Shown in pieces: positions 24,753 through 34,185 of a stretch of 64,000 nucleotides of DNA (its first letter is position 1; the number at the start of each line of letters is the position of its first letter). Where the stretch lies: the NCBI GenBank assembly GCA_028688275.1, contig JAQTYN010000006.1, forward strand, positions 1-64,000, given 5' to 3'. This stretch comes from Gallionella sp. (GTDB lineage: Bacteria; Pseudomonadota; Gammaproteobacteria; Burkholderiales; Gallionellaceae). The notes under the pieces are model-generated. The model was not told the DNA's origin and did not search any database. It worked only from the letters and a program-made list of their open reading frames with translations. The position numbers and the translations under genes were made by a program.

Positions 24753-26830
24753 TATTGAACCGCCTTTAAAATTAAGGGCACTAGTGCTTCTGGCAATTTG
24801 ATTTTGCCTGCCAGTGCAAATTCATGGGCACGAGCAGACATTTTGTTCCATGTTTTCTTGATAATCAGTATCCACTTCGCTTCGTCATATTCAGGATGAC
24901 CAGAGGCAAAAGCCACCATGTAATGTTCGATAAACACCAAATCGACAATATCTTCCATCATCTGCGTTTCTGGATTGGTCTTGAGTTCCTTTTTGCTCAC
25001 AATGGTTTTGACGCGATCTATCATGTCGTCGTCATATCCCACGCTGCGCATCAAATTTCCCGCTGTTTCCGCATGGAATTTATACAAGGTGGTGCGCCAT
25101 AACATATAGCCAGGTTTGTCCATGGCGTAGTCACTACGAGGAATTTTCCAGCGTTGGATATGCTGAGCCCGAACGGCAAGCTTGACGGCTTCGGGTGCTT
25201 CAGGCGCAAAACGTTCCTGCATTTCAGTCATGCGTTGCGCGTAGAGCAGTTCTTTAGGATATGACTGACCGTCGGCCAATTCTTTGTTTGGATCTTCGGC
25301 GTTTGCTAAATCAAATGCTGCAATAGCTGCTTGGTAATGTGGTTGTGTCATTTTTGTATTCTCAATAGGTTGAATTTGATCGCGTGTTTTATGTTGCCGA
25401 ATAAAGGCAACGAATCGGGTTGCCCAATAACAGCGACCGATGGTGCGCAAATGCGTATAGGAAGCGAGCAAATTATGAACGATCAGTCCATCCCTATCGC
25501 CGTCTATGCCATATCCGCGTTCAACATGGTAAGCGAAGCACGAGTCAGAAGGAAGATTTTCAAGGCTGGAATAATGAAATTCATGGGCACGAATTTGCTG
25601 GGCGGGCAGTTCAGGACGTGGCCAAGGATGGGTCAGCTCTTCGCGCAAATGCACATAACCCCGACCAATCGGCTTATCGTGCATTTTCACATCACCAGGA
25701 ATTGCTCCCACCATGTCATAAACACGCCCCTGATAATCTATGCTGCGTGACAAATACATCAGCCCACCACATTCTGCATAGGCGGGCATGCCATTTTCAA
25801 TCGCCTGCCGAATTTCCTGACGTAATGTCACATTGGCTTCCAAGGCCTCAGCACACGTTTCAGGAAATCCCCCTCCGATATACAAGCCATCGACTTCAGG
25901 CAAATGCTCATCCCGCAAGGCATCAAATGGCACTAATTCTGCCCCTGCTTCTTCGAGCGCATCCAGATCATCTGCGTAATAAAAACCAAAAGCCCGATCA
26001 CGGGCAATGGCGATGCGCACTTTTGTGTTCCTTCCCCCTTGCAGGGGGAAGGCTAGGAAGGGGGTTGAACTGATAGGGCTGCTAGAAATTGACGTTTCAA
26101 CCCCCTCCCCAACCCTCCCCGTGTAAGAGGGAGGGAGTTGTTCACTATCGCCTAACGACACTTGCGAGTAGGCAAGTACTTTGTCCAAATCAACTTGTTC
26201 AGCAATCGCTTCGCCTATCTGTTTGATTTTGGCAGTCGCGACGTGGGATTCATTACTGGGCATTAAACCCAGATGTCGTTCGACAATACTCAAGCGCGCA
26301 TCGTGATGAATCGCGCCTATTACAGGCACATCGGTGTAATGTTCAATAACTGCACGTAATTTGGACTCGTGACGTGATCCACCAAGATTATTGAGGATGA
26401 CGCCAGCAATCTGAATATCACGATCAAACGCTTGATAGCCTAAGATTAACGGCGCAATACCACGGGTCATACCGCGTGCGTCGATCACCAAAAAAACGGG
26501 CAAATCCAGCATCTTAGCCAATGCCGCATTGCTGTTACTCCCGTCCAGTGCCAGACCGTCGTACAAGCCCTTGTTGCCTTCTACTAGATTGACAGCTTTG
26601 CGATGTTGCTCAAAGGTAGCAACCACCTCACCTTGCGCCATTAGGTAGAGATCAAGATTGCGACAAGGATGACCTGCTGCCTGACCCAGCCACATTGGGT
26701 CAATGTAATCTGGCCCCTTTTTGAACGGCTGAACCACGTGACCACGTGCGGTCAGCGCGGCACATAAGCCGATGCTGACCATGGTTTTTCCTGAAGATTT
26801 GTGTGCTGCCGAAATAAGCATTTGGTTCAT
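24752..26830 (-). CDS. dsrN: DsrN (CbiA-like glutamine amidotransferase) fused to DUF4202
   Basis: 692 residues. Residues 1-493 are a cobyrinate a,c-diamide synthase homologue of the DsrN type: the ATP-binding start [27 protein letters not shown], and the amidotransferase with [11 protein letters not shown] (nucleophile Cys) and EFHYSS. DsrN is thought to amidate sirohaem for DsrAB. Residues 494-692 are a complete DUF4202 domain (starting [17 protein letters not shown]), which is normally a separate protein. No stop intervenes, but an ATG with TGAGAA upstream persists at the junction (25351), so DUF4202 could also be made separately. A repeat-derived, Ser/Pro/Gly-rich insertion lies at about residues 231-267. 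Confidence 0.88.
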   Translation of the reverse strand: MNQMLISAAHKSSGKTMVSIGLCAALTARGHVVQPFKKGPDYIDPMWLGQAAGHPCRNLDLYLMAQGEVVATFEQHRKAVNLVEGNKGLYDGLALDGSNSNAALAKMLDLPVFLVIDARGMTRGIAPLILGYQAFDRDIQIAGVILNNLGGSRHESKLRAVIEHYTDVPVIGAIHHDARLSIVERHLGLMPSNESHVATAKIKQIGEAIAEQVDLDKVLAYSQVSLGDSEQLPPSYTGRVGEGVETSISSSPISSTPFLAFPLQGGRNTKVRIAIARDRAFGFYYADDLDALEEAGAELVPFDALRDEHLPEVDGLYIGGGFPETCAEALEANVTLRQEIRQAIENGMPAYAECGGLMYLSRSIDYQGRVYDMVGAIPGDVKMHDKPIGRGYVHLREELTHPWPRPELPAQQIRAHEFHYSSLENLPSDSCFAYHVERGYGIDGDRDGLIVHNLLASYTHLRTIGRCYWATRFVAFIRQHKTRDQIQPIENTKMTQPHYQAAIAAFDLANAEDPNKELADGQSYPKELLYAQRMTEMQERFAPEAPEAVKLAVRAQHIQRWKIPRSDYAMDKPGYMLWRTTLYKFHAETAGNLMRSVGYDDDMIDRVKTIVSKKELKTNPETQMMEDIVDLVFIEHYMVAFASGHPEYDEAKWILIIKKTWNKMSARAHEFALAGKIKLPEALVPLILKAVQ
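26029..26138. repeat. Palindromic element inside the dsrN coding frame
   Basis: GC-rich inverted ends: CTTCCCCCTTGCAGGGGGAAG (as a hairpin at 26031-26051) and, on the other side, CCCCCTCCCCAACCCTCCCC with GAGGGAGGGAG. The segments GGAAGGGGGTTGAA and TTCAACCCCCTCCCC pair across the middle. Such sequences are normally intergenic; here it is read through in frame and encodes a linker between the two halves of DsrN. Boundaries are approximate. Confidence 0.75.
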
Positions 26831-26880
26831 GGCAGCCTTTAGAACAGTTTAGGGGGTTCTAGAAATTCAAGGTTCTAAAC

Positions 26881-26946
26881 AAGACAAGGCGAGAACAAAA
26901 AATTTTGACGCAGCATATATGTGATATGTAAGGATAAATTTTTTGT
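26881..26946. repeat. Inverted repeat between dsrP and dsrN
   Basis: ACAAAAAATTTT (26895-26906) pairs with AAATTTTTTGT (26936-26946) around a CATATATGTGATATG core, in a 161-bp gap in the middle of the dsr operon. It may be another small mobile palindrome, an attenuator, or the site of an internal promoter. AACGAAGTTTGGATTTATAGG follows toward dsrP. Confidence 0.5.
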
Positions 26947-26991
26947 GAGCAACGCAGTATTGTAACGAAGTTTGGATTTATAGGATCCCCT

Positions 26992-28173
26992 TTAGTCAGC
27001 GATATAGTGTTTATCTTGTGGCATGAAATTCAGAACGCGCACACTCACGGTGGTGATCATAAAAGCGATAGCCAAACCCATTATCCCTACCAAGAATTCA
27101 TACACGGAGGGATGATATTCGTTAATTTGACCGTCGGCAAAGGTGCTGCCGACCTCAAACCCAGGGAAAATGCTCAAGGGAAACGCTTGTCCGCCGATGA
27201 TAAACACATATAAAAAGATAAATGCCCCCAACACGACCGCCATCGAAGCCGCCATCACACAACGTGTTTGACCTAATCCAGGCAGGTAAATCAATGCCAA
27301 TGGCACGATATTACCCAGAAACAAATAACCCCACCAAAACAAATTGGGAAATAGGCCGCCGTCAAACAAGATAAAGTGTTCAAACTCGACACGATTCGCA
27401 AAGTACAAGTTTGTGAAATGATACGTCGCGACCATATACAACGAACCTAAAACAAAGATGCCCAGCAAATTTTTCTTGCGTTGTAGGATAGTAGGATCCA
27501 GCACCTTCTCATTCCAGGCATAAATGACCGTTTGCACCACATGGAACACTGCCAGTCCCCATGCGAACGACAACACGATAAACATCGGGGGTAGTAAAGC
27601 TGAACCGTAAGCCTGACGTGCCAACAAGAATGCGAAAATCAGCCCTGTGCCAGTAGTCAGTACAAAACGCCACGCAAACACGGCGAATCCAGCGGGTTTC
27701 GTCCAGCAATTCATACGCTGTTCCATCATGGTCCACAGATACACTGCCACCAGTGAAAACATGCCAGAATACAACACGATATTCCATGCAAAAACAGAGG
27801 TGATATTGAAATTCGTCGCGGCAACAATAATGCGATCAGGTCTGCCCAAATCCAACATCAACACCGTCAGCCCACCTGCCAACATGGCGATAGACAACAA
27901 GCTGGCTAATGGTGCGCGTGCTTTGTAGATGGTTTTGCCAAACACTGAACCGATAGAGGCAACATTCAACACACCCGATGCGGCTACGATCAGGAAAATC
28001 GCGAACACATGCGGCAAGCCCCACACGATTTGGTTATTCATACCACTGATGATATGACCATGTTCTTCCATCATATGCACGGCATATAACCCCGCCAATA
28101 CCACCAAGCCACCGAGGGCGAGCAGCAGGTAATAGAGTTTGTTTTTGGTATGTAAAGCTGAGAGTGTCGCCAT
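26992..28173 (-). CDS. dsrP: DsrP, NrfD-like quinone-reactive membrane subunit
   Basis: 393 residues with about ten hydrophobic membrane segments (for example LYYLLLALGGLVVLAGLYAV near the start and GIMGLAIAFMITTVSVRVL near the end). The NrfD/PsrC-family subunit exchanges electrons with the quinone pool in the DsrMKJOP complex. It follows dsrO by 2 bp on the same strand. Length and order (J-O-P) match sulfur-oxidising bacteria. Confidence 0.95.
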   Translation of the reverse strand: MATLSALHTKNKLYYLLLALGGLVVLAGLYAVHMMEEHGHIISGMNNQIVWGLPHVFAIFLIVAASGVLNVASIGSVFGKTIYKARAPLASLLSIAMLAGGLTVLMLDLGRPDRIIVAATNFNITSVFAWNIVLYSGMFSLVAVYLWTMMEQRMNCWTKPAGFAVFAWRFVLTTGTGLIFAFLLARQAYGSALLPPMFIVLSFAWGLAVFHVVQTVIYAWNEKVLDPTILQRKKNLLGIFVLGSLYMVATYHFTNLYFANRVEFEHFILFDGGLFPNLFWWGYLFLGNIVPLALIYLPGLGQTRCVMAASMAVVLGAFIFLYVFIIGGQAFPLSIFPGFEVGSTFADGQINEYHPSVYEFLVGIMGLAIAFMITTVSVRVLNFMPQDKHYIAD

Positions 28174-28175
28174 GA

Positions 28176-28892
28176 TTACAGTCCTTGATAGCGTATGCCA
28201 GTATTAAGCTTCAAATCCGCACGCACCTGCGTCGAGGCGACAACACGTAGTTTTTGCGCAATCGGGCTAGTGGGATCATTTAGGTCACCAAACAAAATCG
28301 CCTTGTTGGGGCATGAAGTCGCACAAGCAGGTTGCAGACCTTCATCAATACGATGCACACACATAGAACACCCTTCGACAGTGCCTTTACCACGTGGCAC
28401 ATCGGGATTCTGATCGTGTATTGGTTCATGCACGAAGGAGCGCGCTTTATAAGGACACGCCATCATGCAATAGCGACAGCCAATGCAACGATGTCTATCT
28501 ACCAGCACTATCCCATCCGCACGTTTGAAAGAAGCTGCCGTGGGGCAAACATCCACGCAAGGCGGATGTTCGCAGTGCTGACACATCATCGGTAATGAGG
28601 TTTGACGACCAGTACTGATGTCCTTTATTTCGATCTTGCGTATCCACTGAGAATCAGTCGGTAATTTACCACCTGACAAACCATTTTCAGTATTACACGC
28701 TGTCACGCATTCATCGCATCCAGGTTTGCATTGATTCGTGTCAATCAACATCCCCCAGCGTACTTTGCCACTGACGGGTTCAGTGCTGCCGTGTGCCATA
28801 TCAAACAACAACATACCTGGTGCAATCGCAACGGCAGCCGCACCAAGGGAAGTCTTTAGAAAGGCACGACGCTGGTTATTGACTTCACTCAT
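28176..28892 (-). CDS. dsrO: DsrO, periplasmic ferredoxin-like subunit
   Basis: 238 residues from ATG 28892, which overlaps the dsrJ stop as ATGA and has GAGGA upstream. A twin-arginine signal (QRRAFLKT at residues 7-14, then a hydrophobic stretch) exports the folded protein. Four cysteine clusters for [4Fe-4S] centres follow: CKPGCDECVTACN, CQHCEHPPCVDVCP, CIGCRYCMMACP, and CSMCVHRI with CATSCP. It relays electrons between DsrJ and DsrP. Confidence 0.95.
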   Translation of the reverse strand: MSEVNNQRRAFLKTSLGAAAVAIAPGMLLFDMAHGSTEPVSGKVRWGMLIDTNQCKPGCDECVTACNTENGLSGGKLPTDSQWIRKIEIKDISTGRQTSLPMMCQHCEHPPCVDVCPTAASFKRADGIVLVDRHRCIGCRYCMMACPYKARSFVHEPIHDQNPDVPRGKGTVEGCSMCVHRIDEGLQPACATSCPNKAILFGDLNDPTSPIAQKLRVVASTQVRADLKLNTGIRYQGL

Positions 28893-29257
28893 TTCGCATT
28901 CCTCTTCAGCCAATAACTTTTACGAACACCTGAATGGCATTCAAAGCAATCCAGCTTAACGGCTTCGTAGCGATGACACGCCACACAGAAGCTGTCATCA
29001 CGCGCAATCACGCTATTGTCTTTCAGGCTGGCATGACATTCGACACAGGTTTTAAGGCTAATTTTGTTATCTCTCGCACCTTTGCGCACCGCTTCATCGC
29101 GCTGATGCTTCAGCAGTTGCATGTGATTTTTGCGCATCCACTGCGGATCTTTCACGCACTGACCACCTCGACCAATATCCAATTTGTATGGGGTCGATTG
29201 AGTCGCCCAAACAGATGGGATGCACCAGAACAGCAGCAAAAGTGCGATCAGCCTCAT
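28889..29257 (-). CDS. dsrJ: DsrJ, triheme cytochrome c
   Basis: 122 residues from ATG 29257, whose A overlaps the dsrL TAA. The N-terminal hydrophobic stretch (MRLIALLLLFWCIPSVW) is a signal or anchor. Three haem-binding motifs: CVECH (71-75), CVACH (91-95) and CFECH (104-108). Cys34 in GRGGQC is in the position known in the family as a possible distal haem ligand. Located in the periplasm as part of DsrMKJOP. Confidence 0.95.
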   Translation of the reverse strand: MRLIALLLLFWCIPSVWATQSTPYKLDIGRGGQCVKDPQWMRKNHMQLLKHQRDEAVRKGARDNKISLKTCVECHASLKDNSVIARDDSFCVACHRYEAVKLDCFECHSGVRKSYWLKRNAK

Positions 29258-31227
29258 TACTCGCCCAGCCCCATTTGGATGTAGCCTGTTGGACACACAT
29301 CTGCGCAAATGTGACAGCCGATGCACTTGTTGTAATCCGTGGTCACATAGCGTCCCAAGGTTGCTTCGCTCTTCTTGACACGAGACACTGCCGTTTGCGG
29401 GCAGTACACCACGCAGTTATCGCACTCAAAACACATGCCACAACTCATACAACGCTTGGCTTCTGCAACGGCCTTTTCCTGCACCAATGCGACCAAACGC
29501 TCGTCGAAATTACCCAGCGCAGTTTCTTTGTCCAAGGTGACAATGTCGCGTTGATTACGTGGCACGTAAGAAAAGTGTCCTAAGAACAACTTGTCGTGCG
29601 GAATCACATAGCGATCAGAACGATTGTCAAAGTTATGAATCGCCACATTAGAACTATTCGTACCACGCAAAGGTTCATGAACTTGTTTGATTTCAATCCC
29701 TTTTTCGACCAGCTTGCGCATTAGGTCAAATTGATGCGCATCAATCTTGGGGCGTTTATCCAACTCCATGCCCAGCATGTAGCTGTGAATACCATCCGCA
29801 GCAATCGAGCCATGACCAATAGCTGTGGTCAGCAAATGCGGACGAATCACGTCACCGCCTGCAAATACGCCAGATTGACCTTTAACCACATAGTTGCGAT
29901 CCGTTGTCACTGCGCCTTTGCCGTTGTTGAACTCTTCCAAGCCTGTGAAATCAACCGCTTGACCAATCGCGGATACGATCAGATCGGCTTCAATATCATG
30001 CTCGCTGCCTTCGATTTGTTTGATGTCTAACTTGCCACCCACCAATTTGGCTTCGCAGCGTGCCACACGTAATGCGGTAGCACGACCATCAGCACCACGG
30101 ACAATGCCAATCGGCACCAAGCTACCCATGATATGAATACCTTCAGCCAACGCTTGTTCAATTTCGTGCTGATTCGCCTGCATCTTGTCGATATTAAAGA
30201 TGGAGGTCAGTGTGACTTCTGCACCTTGCTTGGCAGAAATATCTGCCACGTCATGTGCCATGCGTCCTGCAATCGCGGATTCGGCATCAGTCGGTTTGGC
30301 ATGTTCAATATGCCCCAAACGGCGCGCCACAGTCGCCACGTCAATCGAGGTATCACCACCGCCAACCACGACCACGCGTTTGCCCACATGTTGCAAACGA
30401 CCATCGTTAAAGGCTTTTAAGAACGCCGTTGCGGTGACAACATTGGGAGCTTCCGAGTCAGGTGTGGGTAATGCACGACCTGCTTGTGCGCCCATACCCA
30501 AAAAGACAGCATCAAATTCTGCACGAATCTGATCTAGCGTAATGTCTTTACCGACATGGCAATTCAAGCGAGTCTTCACCCCTAAATCCAAAATGCGTTG
30601 GATTTCCGCATCCAATACATCACGAGGAGTACGGAAACCTGGAATCCCGTAGCGCATCATGCCGCCCAGATAGGCATGGTCATCGAAAATGGTGACTTCA
30701 TGACCTTTCAGGGTGAGCTGATAGGCACATGACAAACCCGCTGGACCGCCGCCCAAAATCGCGACTTTTTTACCTGATGGCTCTACATTCGGCTTATTGA
30801 ATGCCAACTTATTGGCAATCGCATATTCACCGAGGAAATGCTCAACCGAATTGATGCCGACATGATCTTCAACTTCATTACGATTACAACCCGATTCACA
30901 AGGCGCAGGACAAACACGCCCCATCACAGAAGGAAAAGGATTTGCTTCCGTCAAACGTCGCCAAGCATATTCCTGCCATGGCATCGTAGGCTTGCCGTCT
31001 TTGCCGACGGGTGGTTTTTCAGTGCCGCGTACAATGGCAAGGTAGCCACGAATATCTTCACCAGCTGGGCAGCCCCCTTGGCAAGGGGGCGTGGATTGAA
31101 TATAGGTTGGACATTTATGCGTATGGCTCGCCTGAATAATGACGTCGCTGAAACGCTTAGGCTTGTTATCGCCGTCTTTATAGCGGCGGAAAGTAATCTT
31201 TTGGGTTGTTTCGCTCACTGCTGACAT
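29257..31227 (-). CDS. dsrL: DsrL, NAD(P)H:acceptor iron-sulfur flavoprotein
   Basis: 656 residues. The N-terminal Cys-containing region (TPPCQGGCPAGEDIRGYLAI and CPAPCESGCNRNEV) resembles the small subunit of glutamate synthase. An FAD site follows (VAILGGGPAGLSCAYQLTLK) and an NAD(P) site (RVVVVGGGDTSIDVATVARR). At the C-terminus are two ferredoxin-type clusters: CMSCGMCFECDNCVVYCP, then CIGCHICADVCP. In sulfur oxidisers DsrL takes electrons from DsrAB to NAD(P)+. It sits between dsrK and dsrJ as in Allochromatium. Confidence 0.95.
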   Translation of the reverse strand: MSAVSETTQKITFRRYKDGDNKPKRFSDVIIQASHTHKCPTYIQSTPPCQGGCPAGEDIRGYLAIVRGTEKPPVGKDGKPTMPWQEYAWRRLTEANPFPSVMGRVCPAPCESGCNRNEVEDHVGINSVEHFLGEYAIANKLAFNKPNVEPSGKKVAILGGGPAGLSCAYQLTLKGHEVTIFDDHAYLGGMMRYGIPGFRTPRDVLDAEIQRILDLGVKTRLNCHVGKDITLDQIRAEFDAVFLGMGAQAGRALPTPDSEAPNVVTATAFLKAFNDGRLQHVGKRVVVVGGGDTSIDVATVARRLGHIEHAKPTDAESAIAGRMAHDVADISAKQGAEVTLTSIFNIDKMQANQHEIEQALAEGIHIMGSLVPIGIVRGADGRATALRVARCEAKLVGGKLDIKQIEGSEHDIEADLIVSAIGQAVDFTGLEEFNNGKGAVTTDRNYVVKGQSGVFAGGDVIRPHLLTTAIGHGSIAADGIHSYMLGMELDKRPKIDAHQFDLMRKLVEKGIEIKQVHEPLRGTNSSNVAIHNFDNRSDRYVIPHDKLFLGHFSYVPRNQRDIVTLDKETALGNFDERLVALVQEKAVAEAKRCMSCGMCFECDNCVVYCPQTAVSRVKKSEATLGRYVTTDYNKCIGCHICADVCPTGYIQMGLGE

Positions 31228-31238
31228 TTGCCTGTCTC

Positions 31239-32771
31239 CTAGTTATTCTTGCCCAGCACAATCGCATTGCTGACTAATTGATGTACACCACCGACCATCC
31301 GTCGATCAAACCCATAAATGGGCATTACCTTGGTAAATTGCGCCTTACAAATGGCGCAAATGGTCGCCATAAAATTCACCCCGTGCTCATCTACGACTTG
31401 TTGCAACACTTCCATACGCGGCAAAGCTCCCTTGACGCGTAACTCCATCAAATCGTCCGTTAACAGCCCACCACCGCCACCGCAACAGAAGGTCTGCTCA
31501 CGCGTGGTTCTGGGATCCATTTCGACATAATGATTGGCGACTGCTTTGATGATGTTGCGCGGAATCTCGAACTGTCCGCCTGCAAAATCCCCCATGCGTG
31601 AACCGCGCGCCACATTGCAAGAATCATGGAAAGTAATAATATGCTTGTCGTTCAATGATTTATCAAACGTCAAACGTTCATCTTCTATCATGTCCCATGT
31701 AAATTCACAGATATGGGTCGGTTGTTTGTAACGATGATCGAGTTGTTTTTGCAACATTTGCGCGAAGCGATCCGTCGGATCAGAGCCATCGCCTACACCA
31801 CTGAGGGTATTCCAGAAGCTGTAAGCCACACGCCAAGCATGACCGCATTCACCCACCACAATGCGCTTCACACCCAGTTCCAGCGCGGCTTCTCGAATAC
31901 GCAACGCAATTTTGCGCAACTGGTCATAGTTGCCAATAAACATACCGAAATTGCCTGCTTCAGAAGACATGGAAGACAGCGTCCAGCTGGTTCCTGTGGC
32001 ATGAAACACCTTGGCATAGCCTATCAAGCTATCAATATGCGGTTCAGCAAAGAAGTCTGCTGAAGGCGTAATGAGTAACACCTCAGCACCTTTGACATCA
32101 ATGGGAAAACGCACATCAATGCCTGTTGCTTCTTTGACATCTTCTTCCAAGCCTTCCAAGGTATCGATCAATGCGGGACCTGGTAGTCCCAAATTGTTAC
32201 CAATACGATGAACTTTGCCGATAATTTCAATGGCATATTTTTGTGAGTAACCAATCGAATCCAGTATTTCACGCGCCGCCATGGTGATTTCAGCGGTATC
32301 AATCCCATAAGGACAGAACACTGAACAACGACGGCACTCAGAACATTGGTGATAATAGTTATGCCATTCATCCAGCACTTCACGCGTCAAATCACGTGCG
32401 CCGACCAATTTAGGAAATAGTTTGCCTGGCAAGGTAAAGTAGCGGCGATACACGCTGCGCAACAAATCTTGACGCGCCACAGGCATATTTTTAGGATCTT
32501 GCGTGCCGATAAAATAGTGGCACTTATCGGAGCATGCGCCGCAATGCACACAAGCATCCAAGAAAACGCGAAGCGAACGATATTTGCCCAGTAGCTCACC
32601 CATCTTAGCAATGGCTTTGTCATGCCAGTCATCTACTAAATGACCTGGAAAGCCCAATGCTTCATTGATTTTATCACTGGATACAAAAGGCCCTTTTCCT
32701 TCCATTGCACCAGGTTTTAAAGCTGGAATGATGGGGATAACGCGATATGCGGGTGCGGTGTAATCTGCCAT
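31239..32771 (-). CDS. dsrK: DsrK, HdrD-like catalytic subunit
   Basis: 510 residues from ATG 32771, with GGAG inside the end of dsrM. The in-frame ATG at 32876 would run 104 nt into dsrM and was rejected. It has two ferredoxin-like clusters (CVHCGACSDKCH and CSECRRCSVFCP) and CCG-domain cysteines (GECGHA.., TFCCGGGGG, CAICKAQF) that bind the noncubane [4Fe-4S] used in heterodisulfide-reductase-type chemistry. It is the cytoplasmic face of DsrMKJOP and is thought to handle the DsrC trisulfide or disulfide. Confidence 0.95.
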   Translation of the reverse strand: MADYTAPAYRVIPIIPALKPGAMEGKGPFVSSDKINEALGFPGHLVDDWHDKAIAKMGELLGKYRSLRVFLDACVHCGACSDKCHYFIGTQDPKNMPVARQDLLRSVYRRYFTLPGKLFPKLVGARDLTREVLDEWHNYYHQCSECRRCSVFCPYGIDTAEITMAAREILDSIGYSQKYAIEIIGKVHRIGNNLGLPGPALIDTLEGLEEDVKEATGIDVRFPIDVKGAEVLLITPSADFFAEPHIDSLIGYAKVFHATGTSWTLSSMSSEAGNFGMFIGNYDQLRKIALRIREAALELGVKRIVVGECGHAWRVAYSFWNTLSGVGDGSDPTDRFAQMLQKQLDHRYKQPTHICEFTWDMIEDERLTFDKSLNDKHIITFHDSCNVARGSRMGDFAGGQFEIPRNIIKAVANHYVEMDPRTTREQTFCCGGGGGLLTDDLMELRVKGALPRMEVLQQVVDEHGVNFMATICAICKAQFTKVMPIYGFDRRMVGGVHQLVSNAIVLGKNN

Positions 32772-32772
32772 G

Positions 32773-33498
32773 CTAATTCTCCGATTCCATTTTGGCCGCC
32801 CATGCAGAGAGATGGCGTTTTTCTCTGGGGTTGTCGGTTTGATTGCGTGTTGGTGAGAAGAACACGCCAGGGGCATGTAAAAGCTTACTAAAAGGGAAAA
32901 TCACCAGAAGCACCGCAACCGACAACAAATGCAGCGCGAGTATCGCGTCTGCTGGCAAAGGTTGAATACTGAACTGCATCAACCCTTGAAAAAATCCTTT
33001 CACTGCGATCACATCAGTGTGCGAAACGAATTGCATCAACAGCCCAGAAGCAGCGATGACGATTAGCAGTAATAACATCAGATGATCGGAAGGCGTGGAG
33101 ATGTAGCGGATACGTTCGACCAGCAAACGGCGCGCCCACAAACCACACAAACCCAGCAACATGGTGATCCCTGCATATAAACCAAATGGTTGAATAAAGG
33201 CAACCCAAGCCCAGACAGGCTCGGTGAAGTAACGCAGGTGGCGCAACAGCACCAGTGCTAGGCTGGCGTGAAACAACCAGCCCAGTCCCCAAGTCCACAA
33301 ATTCGCCTTAAACAAACTCTCGAAGAACACCACCTCGCGGGTCATGCGGAACACCACGCCAGCTTGTGTGGTGGGGGCTGGCGTGGTGGGGATCTTAAGC
33401 GGAGCGGGTGTGACAGCGTAGATGCGAATGCGATGAGCCAAACCGACAACGAACAGTAAGGTCGCAAGATAAAAGAGTATTGCAAGCAGTGTGTTCAT
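32773..33498 (-). CDS. dsrM: DsrM, NarI-like cytochrome b subunit
   Basis: 241 residues with about five membrane helices (LLAILFYLATLLFVVGLAHR, GLGWLFHASLALVLLRHLRY, LYAGITMLLGLCGLW, LMLLLLIVIAASGLLMQF, LLSVAVLLVIFPFSKLLH) and histidines placed as haem b ligands (FHAS, RHLRY, LHLLS, KLLHAP). It connects DsrK to the quinone pool. It lies 24 bp after dsrC and immediately before dsrK. Confidence 0.93.
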   Translation of the reverse strand: MNTLLAILFYLATLLFVVGLAHRIRIYAVTPAPLKIPTTPAPTTQAGVVFRMTREVVFFESLFKANLWTWGLGWLFHASLALVLLRHLRYFTEPVWAWVAFIQPFGLYAGITMLLGLCGLWARRLLVERIRYISTPSDHLMLLLLIVIAASGLLMQFVSHTDVIAVKGFFQGLMQFSIQPLPADAILALHLLSVAVLLVIFPFSKLLHAPGVFFSPTRNQTDNPREKRHLSAWAAKMESEN

Positions 33499-33522
33499 CG
33501 TAGCGTCTAGCCCTTTTGTGAA

Positions 33523-33858
33523 TTAAACGCAGCCCGTTGGCTTAGGCAAACCTGCGATTTTGCACGCTTGTTTACCAGGGCCGTAAGGGAACAAACCATA
33601 CAGATATTCGCTATTGCCTTTGTCCGCGCCCAACTTCTTACCGATGGACTTGGTCAACACGCGTACCGCAGGTGCGATTTGATATTCTTCAAAGTATTCG
33701 CGCAGGAAATTAACCACTTCCCAGTGCTGTTCGGTCATTTCGATGCTTTCTGTTTTAGCGATGTAATCTGCTACTTCTTTATTCCATTCAGACAAGTCAG
33801 TCAAATAACCTTCTTCATCTGTTTCATAACTTTTACCGCCGACTTCGATGCTGGACAT
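33523..33858 (-). CDS. dsrC: DsrC sulfur carrier protein
   Basis: 111 residues with both redox cysteines of a genuine DsrC: Cys99 in GKQACKIAGLP and the penultimate Cys110 in KPTGCV. Persulfide sulfur from DsrEFH is loaded on DsrC and presented to DsrAB; the trisulfide form is handled by DsrK. The usual core HWEVVNFLREYFEEYQIAPA is present. This is the functional reference for the two degenerate homologues encoded at 38474 and 40353. Confidence 0.97.
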   Translation of the reverse strand: MSSIEVGGKSYETDEEGYLTDLSEWNKEVADYIAKTESIEMTEQHWEVVNFLREYFEEYQIAPAVRVLTKSIGKKLGADKGNSEYLYGLFPYGPGKQACKIAGLPKPTGCV

Positions 33859-33879
33859 AGTGAGACTCCTTTTTAGTGA

Positions 33880-34176
33880 TTAAAGCCAAGATTGGCAAGA
33901 TTTGTTGTTGGCAGTGAGATCCACGAAACCTGCATAATCCACAGGGATCACGCCTGCGCTCATATTATTACCCAATCCACGCGCTTCAAGGTCAGGCATG
34001 AGTACATGAATCTTAAACTTTCCCATTGCGGCTTTTAGCTTTGCTTCTGCGGCATTACCGCACGTAGCAGCATAAACAGCATCTTCAATGAGCAGAATAT
34101 CTCCGCCAATGGCTGTATTCAAACAACTGTCCAAAGTGGTGCTGGTCAGTGGTGATTTATTGACAATATGTAACAT
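33880..34176 (-). CDS. dsrH: DsrH sulfur-transfer subunit
   Basis: 98 residues, TusB/DsrH family. It begins MLHIVNKSPLTSTTLDSCLN with Cys18 near the position of the family cysteine, then GGDILLIEDAVYAAT. It forms the DsrE2F2H2 hexamer that passes sulfur to DsrC. Ends in SCQSWL. It lies 9 bp after dsrF. Confidence 0.92.
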   Translation of the reverse strand: MLHIVNKSPLTSTTLDSCLNTAIGGDILLIEDAVYAATCGNAAEAKLKAAMGKFKIHVLMPDLEARGLGNNMSAGVIPVDYAGFVDLTANNKSCQSWL

Positions 34177-34185
34177 AACCGCCCC

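Noticed and set aside
31060-31110. GC-rich palindrome-like stretch in dsrL resembling the element in dsrN
   Set aside because: It encodes the conserved cysteine segment STPPCQGGCPAGEDIRGY of DsrL, so the pattern is due to the protein sequence.
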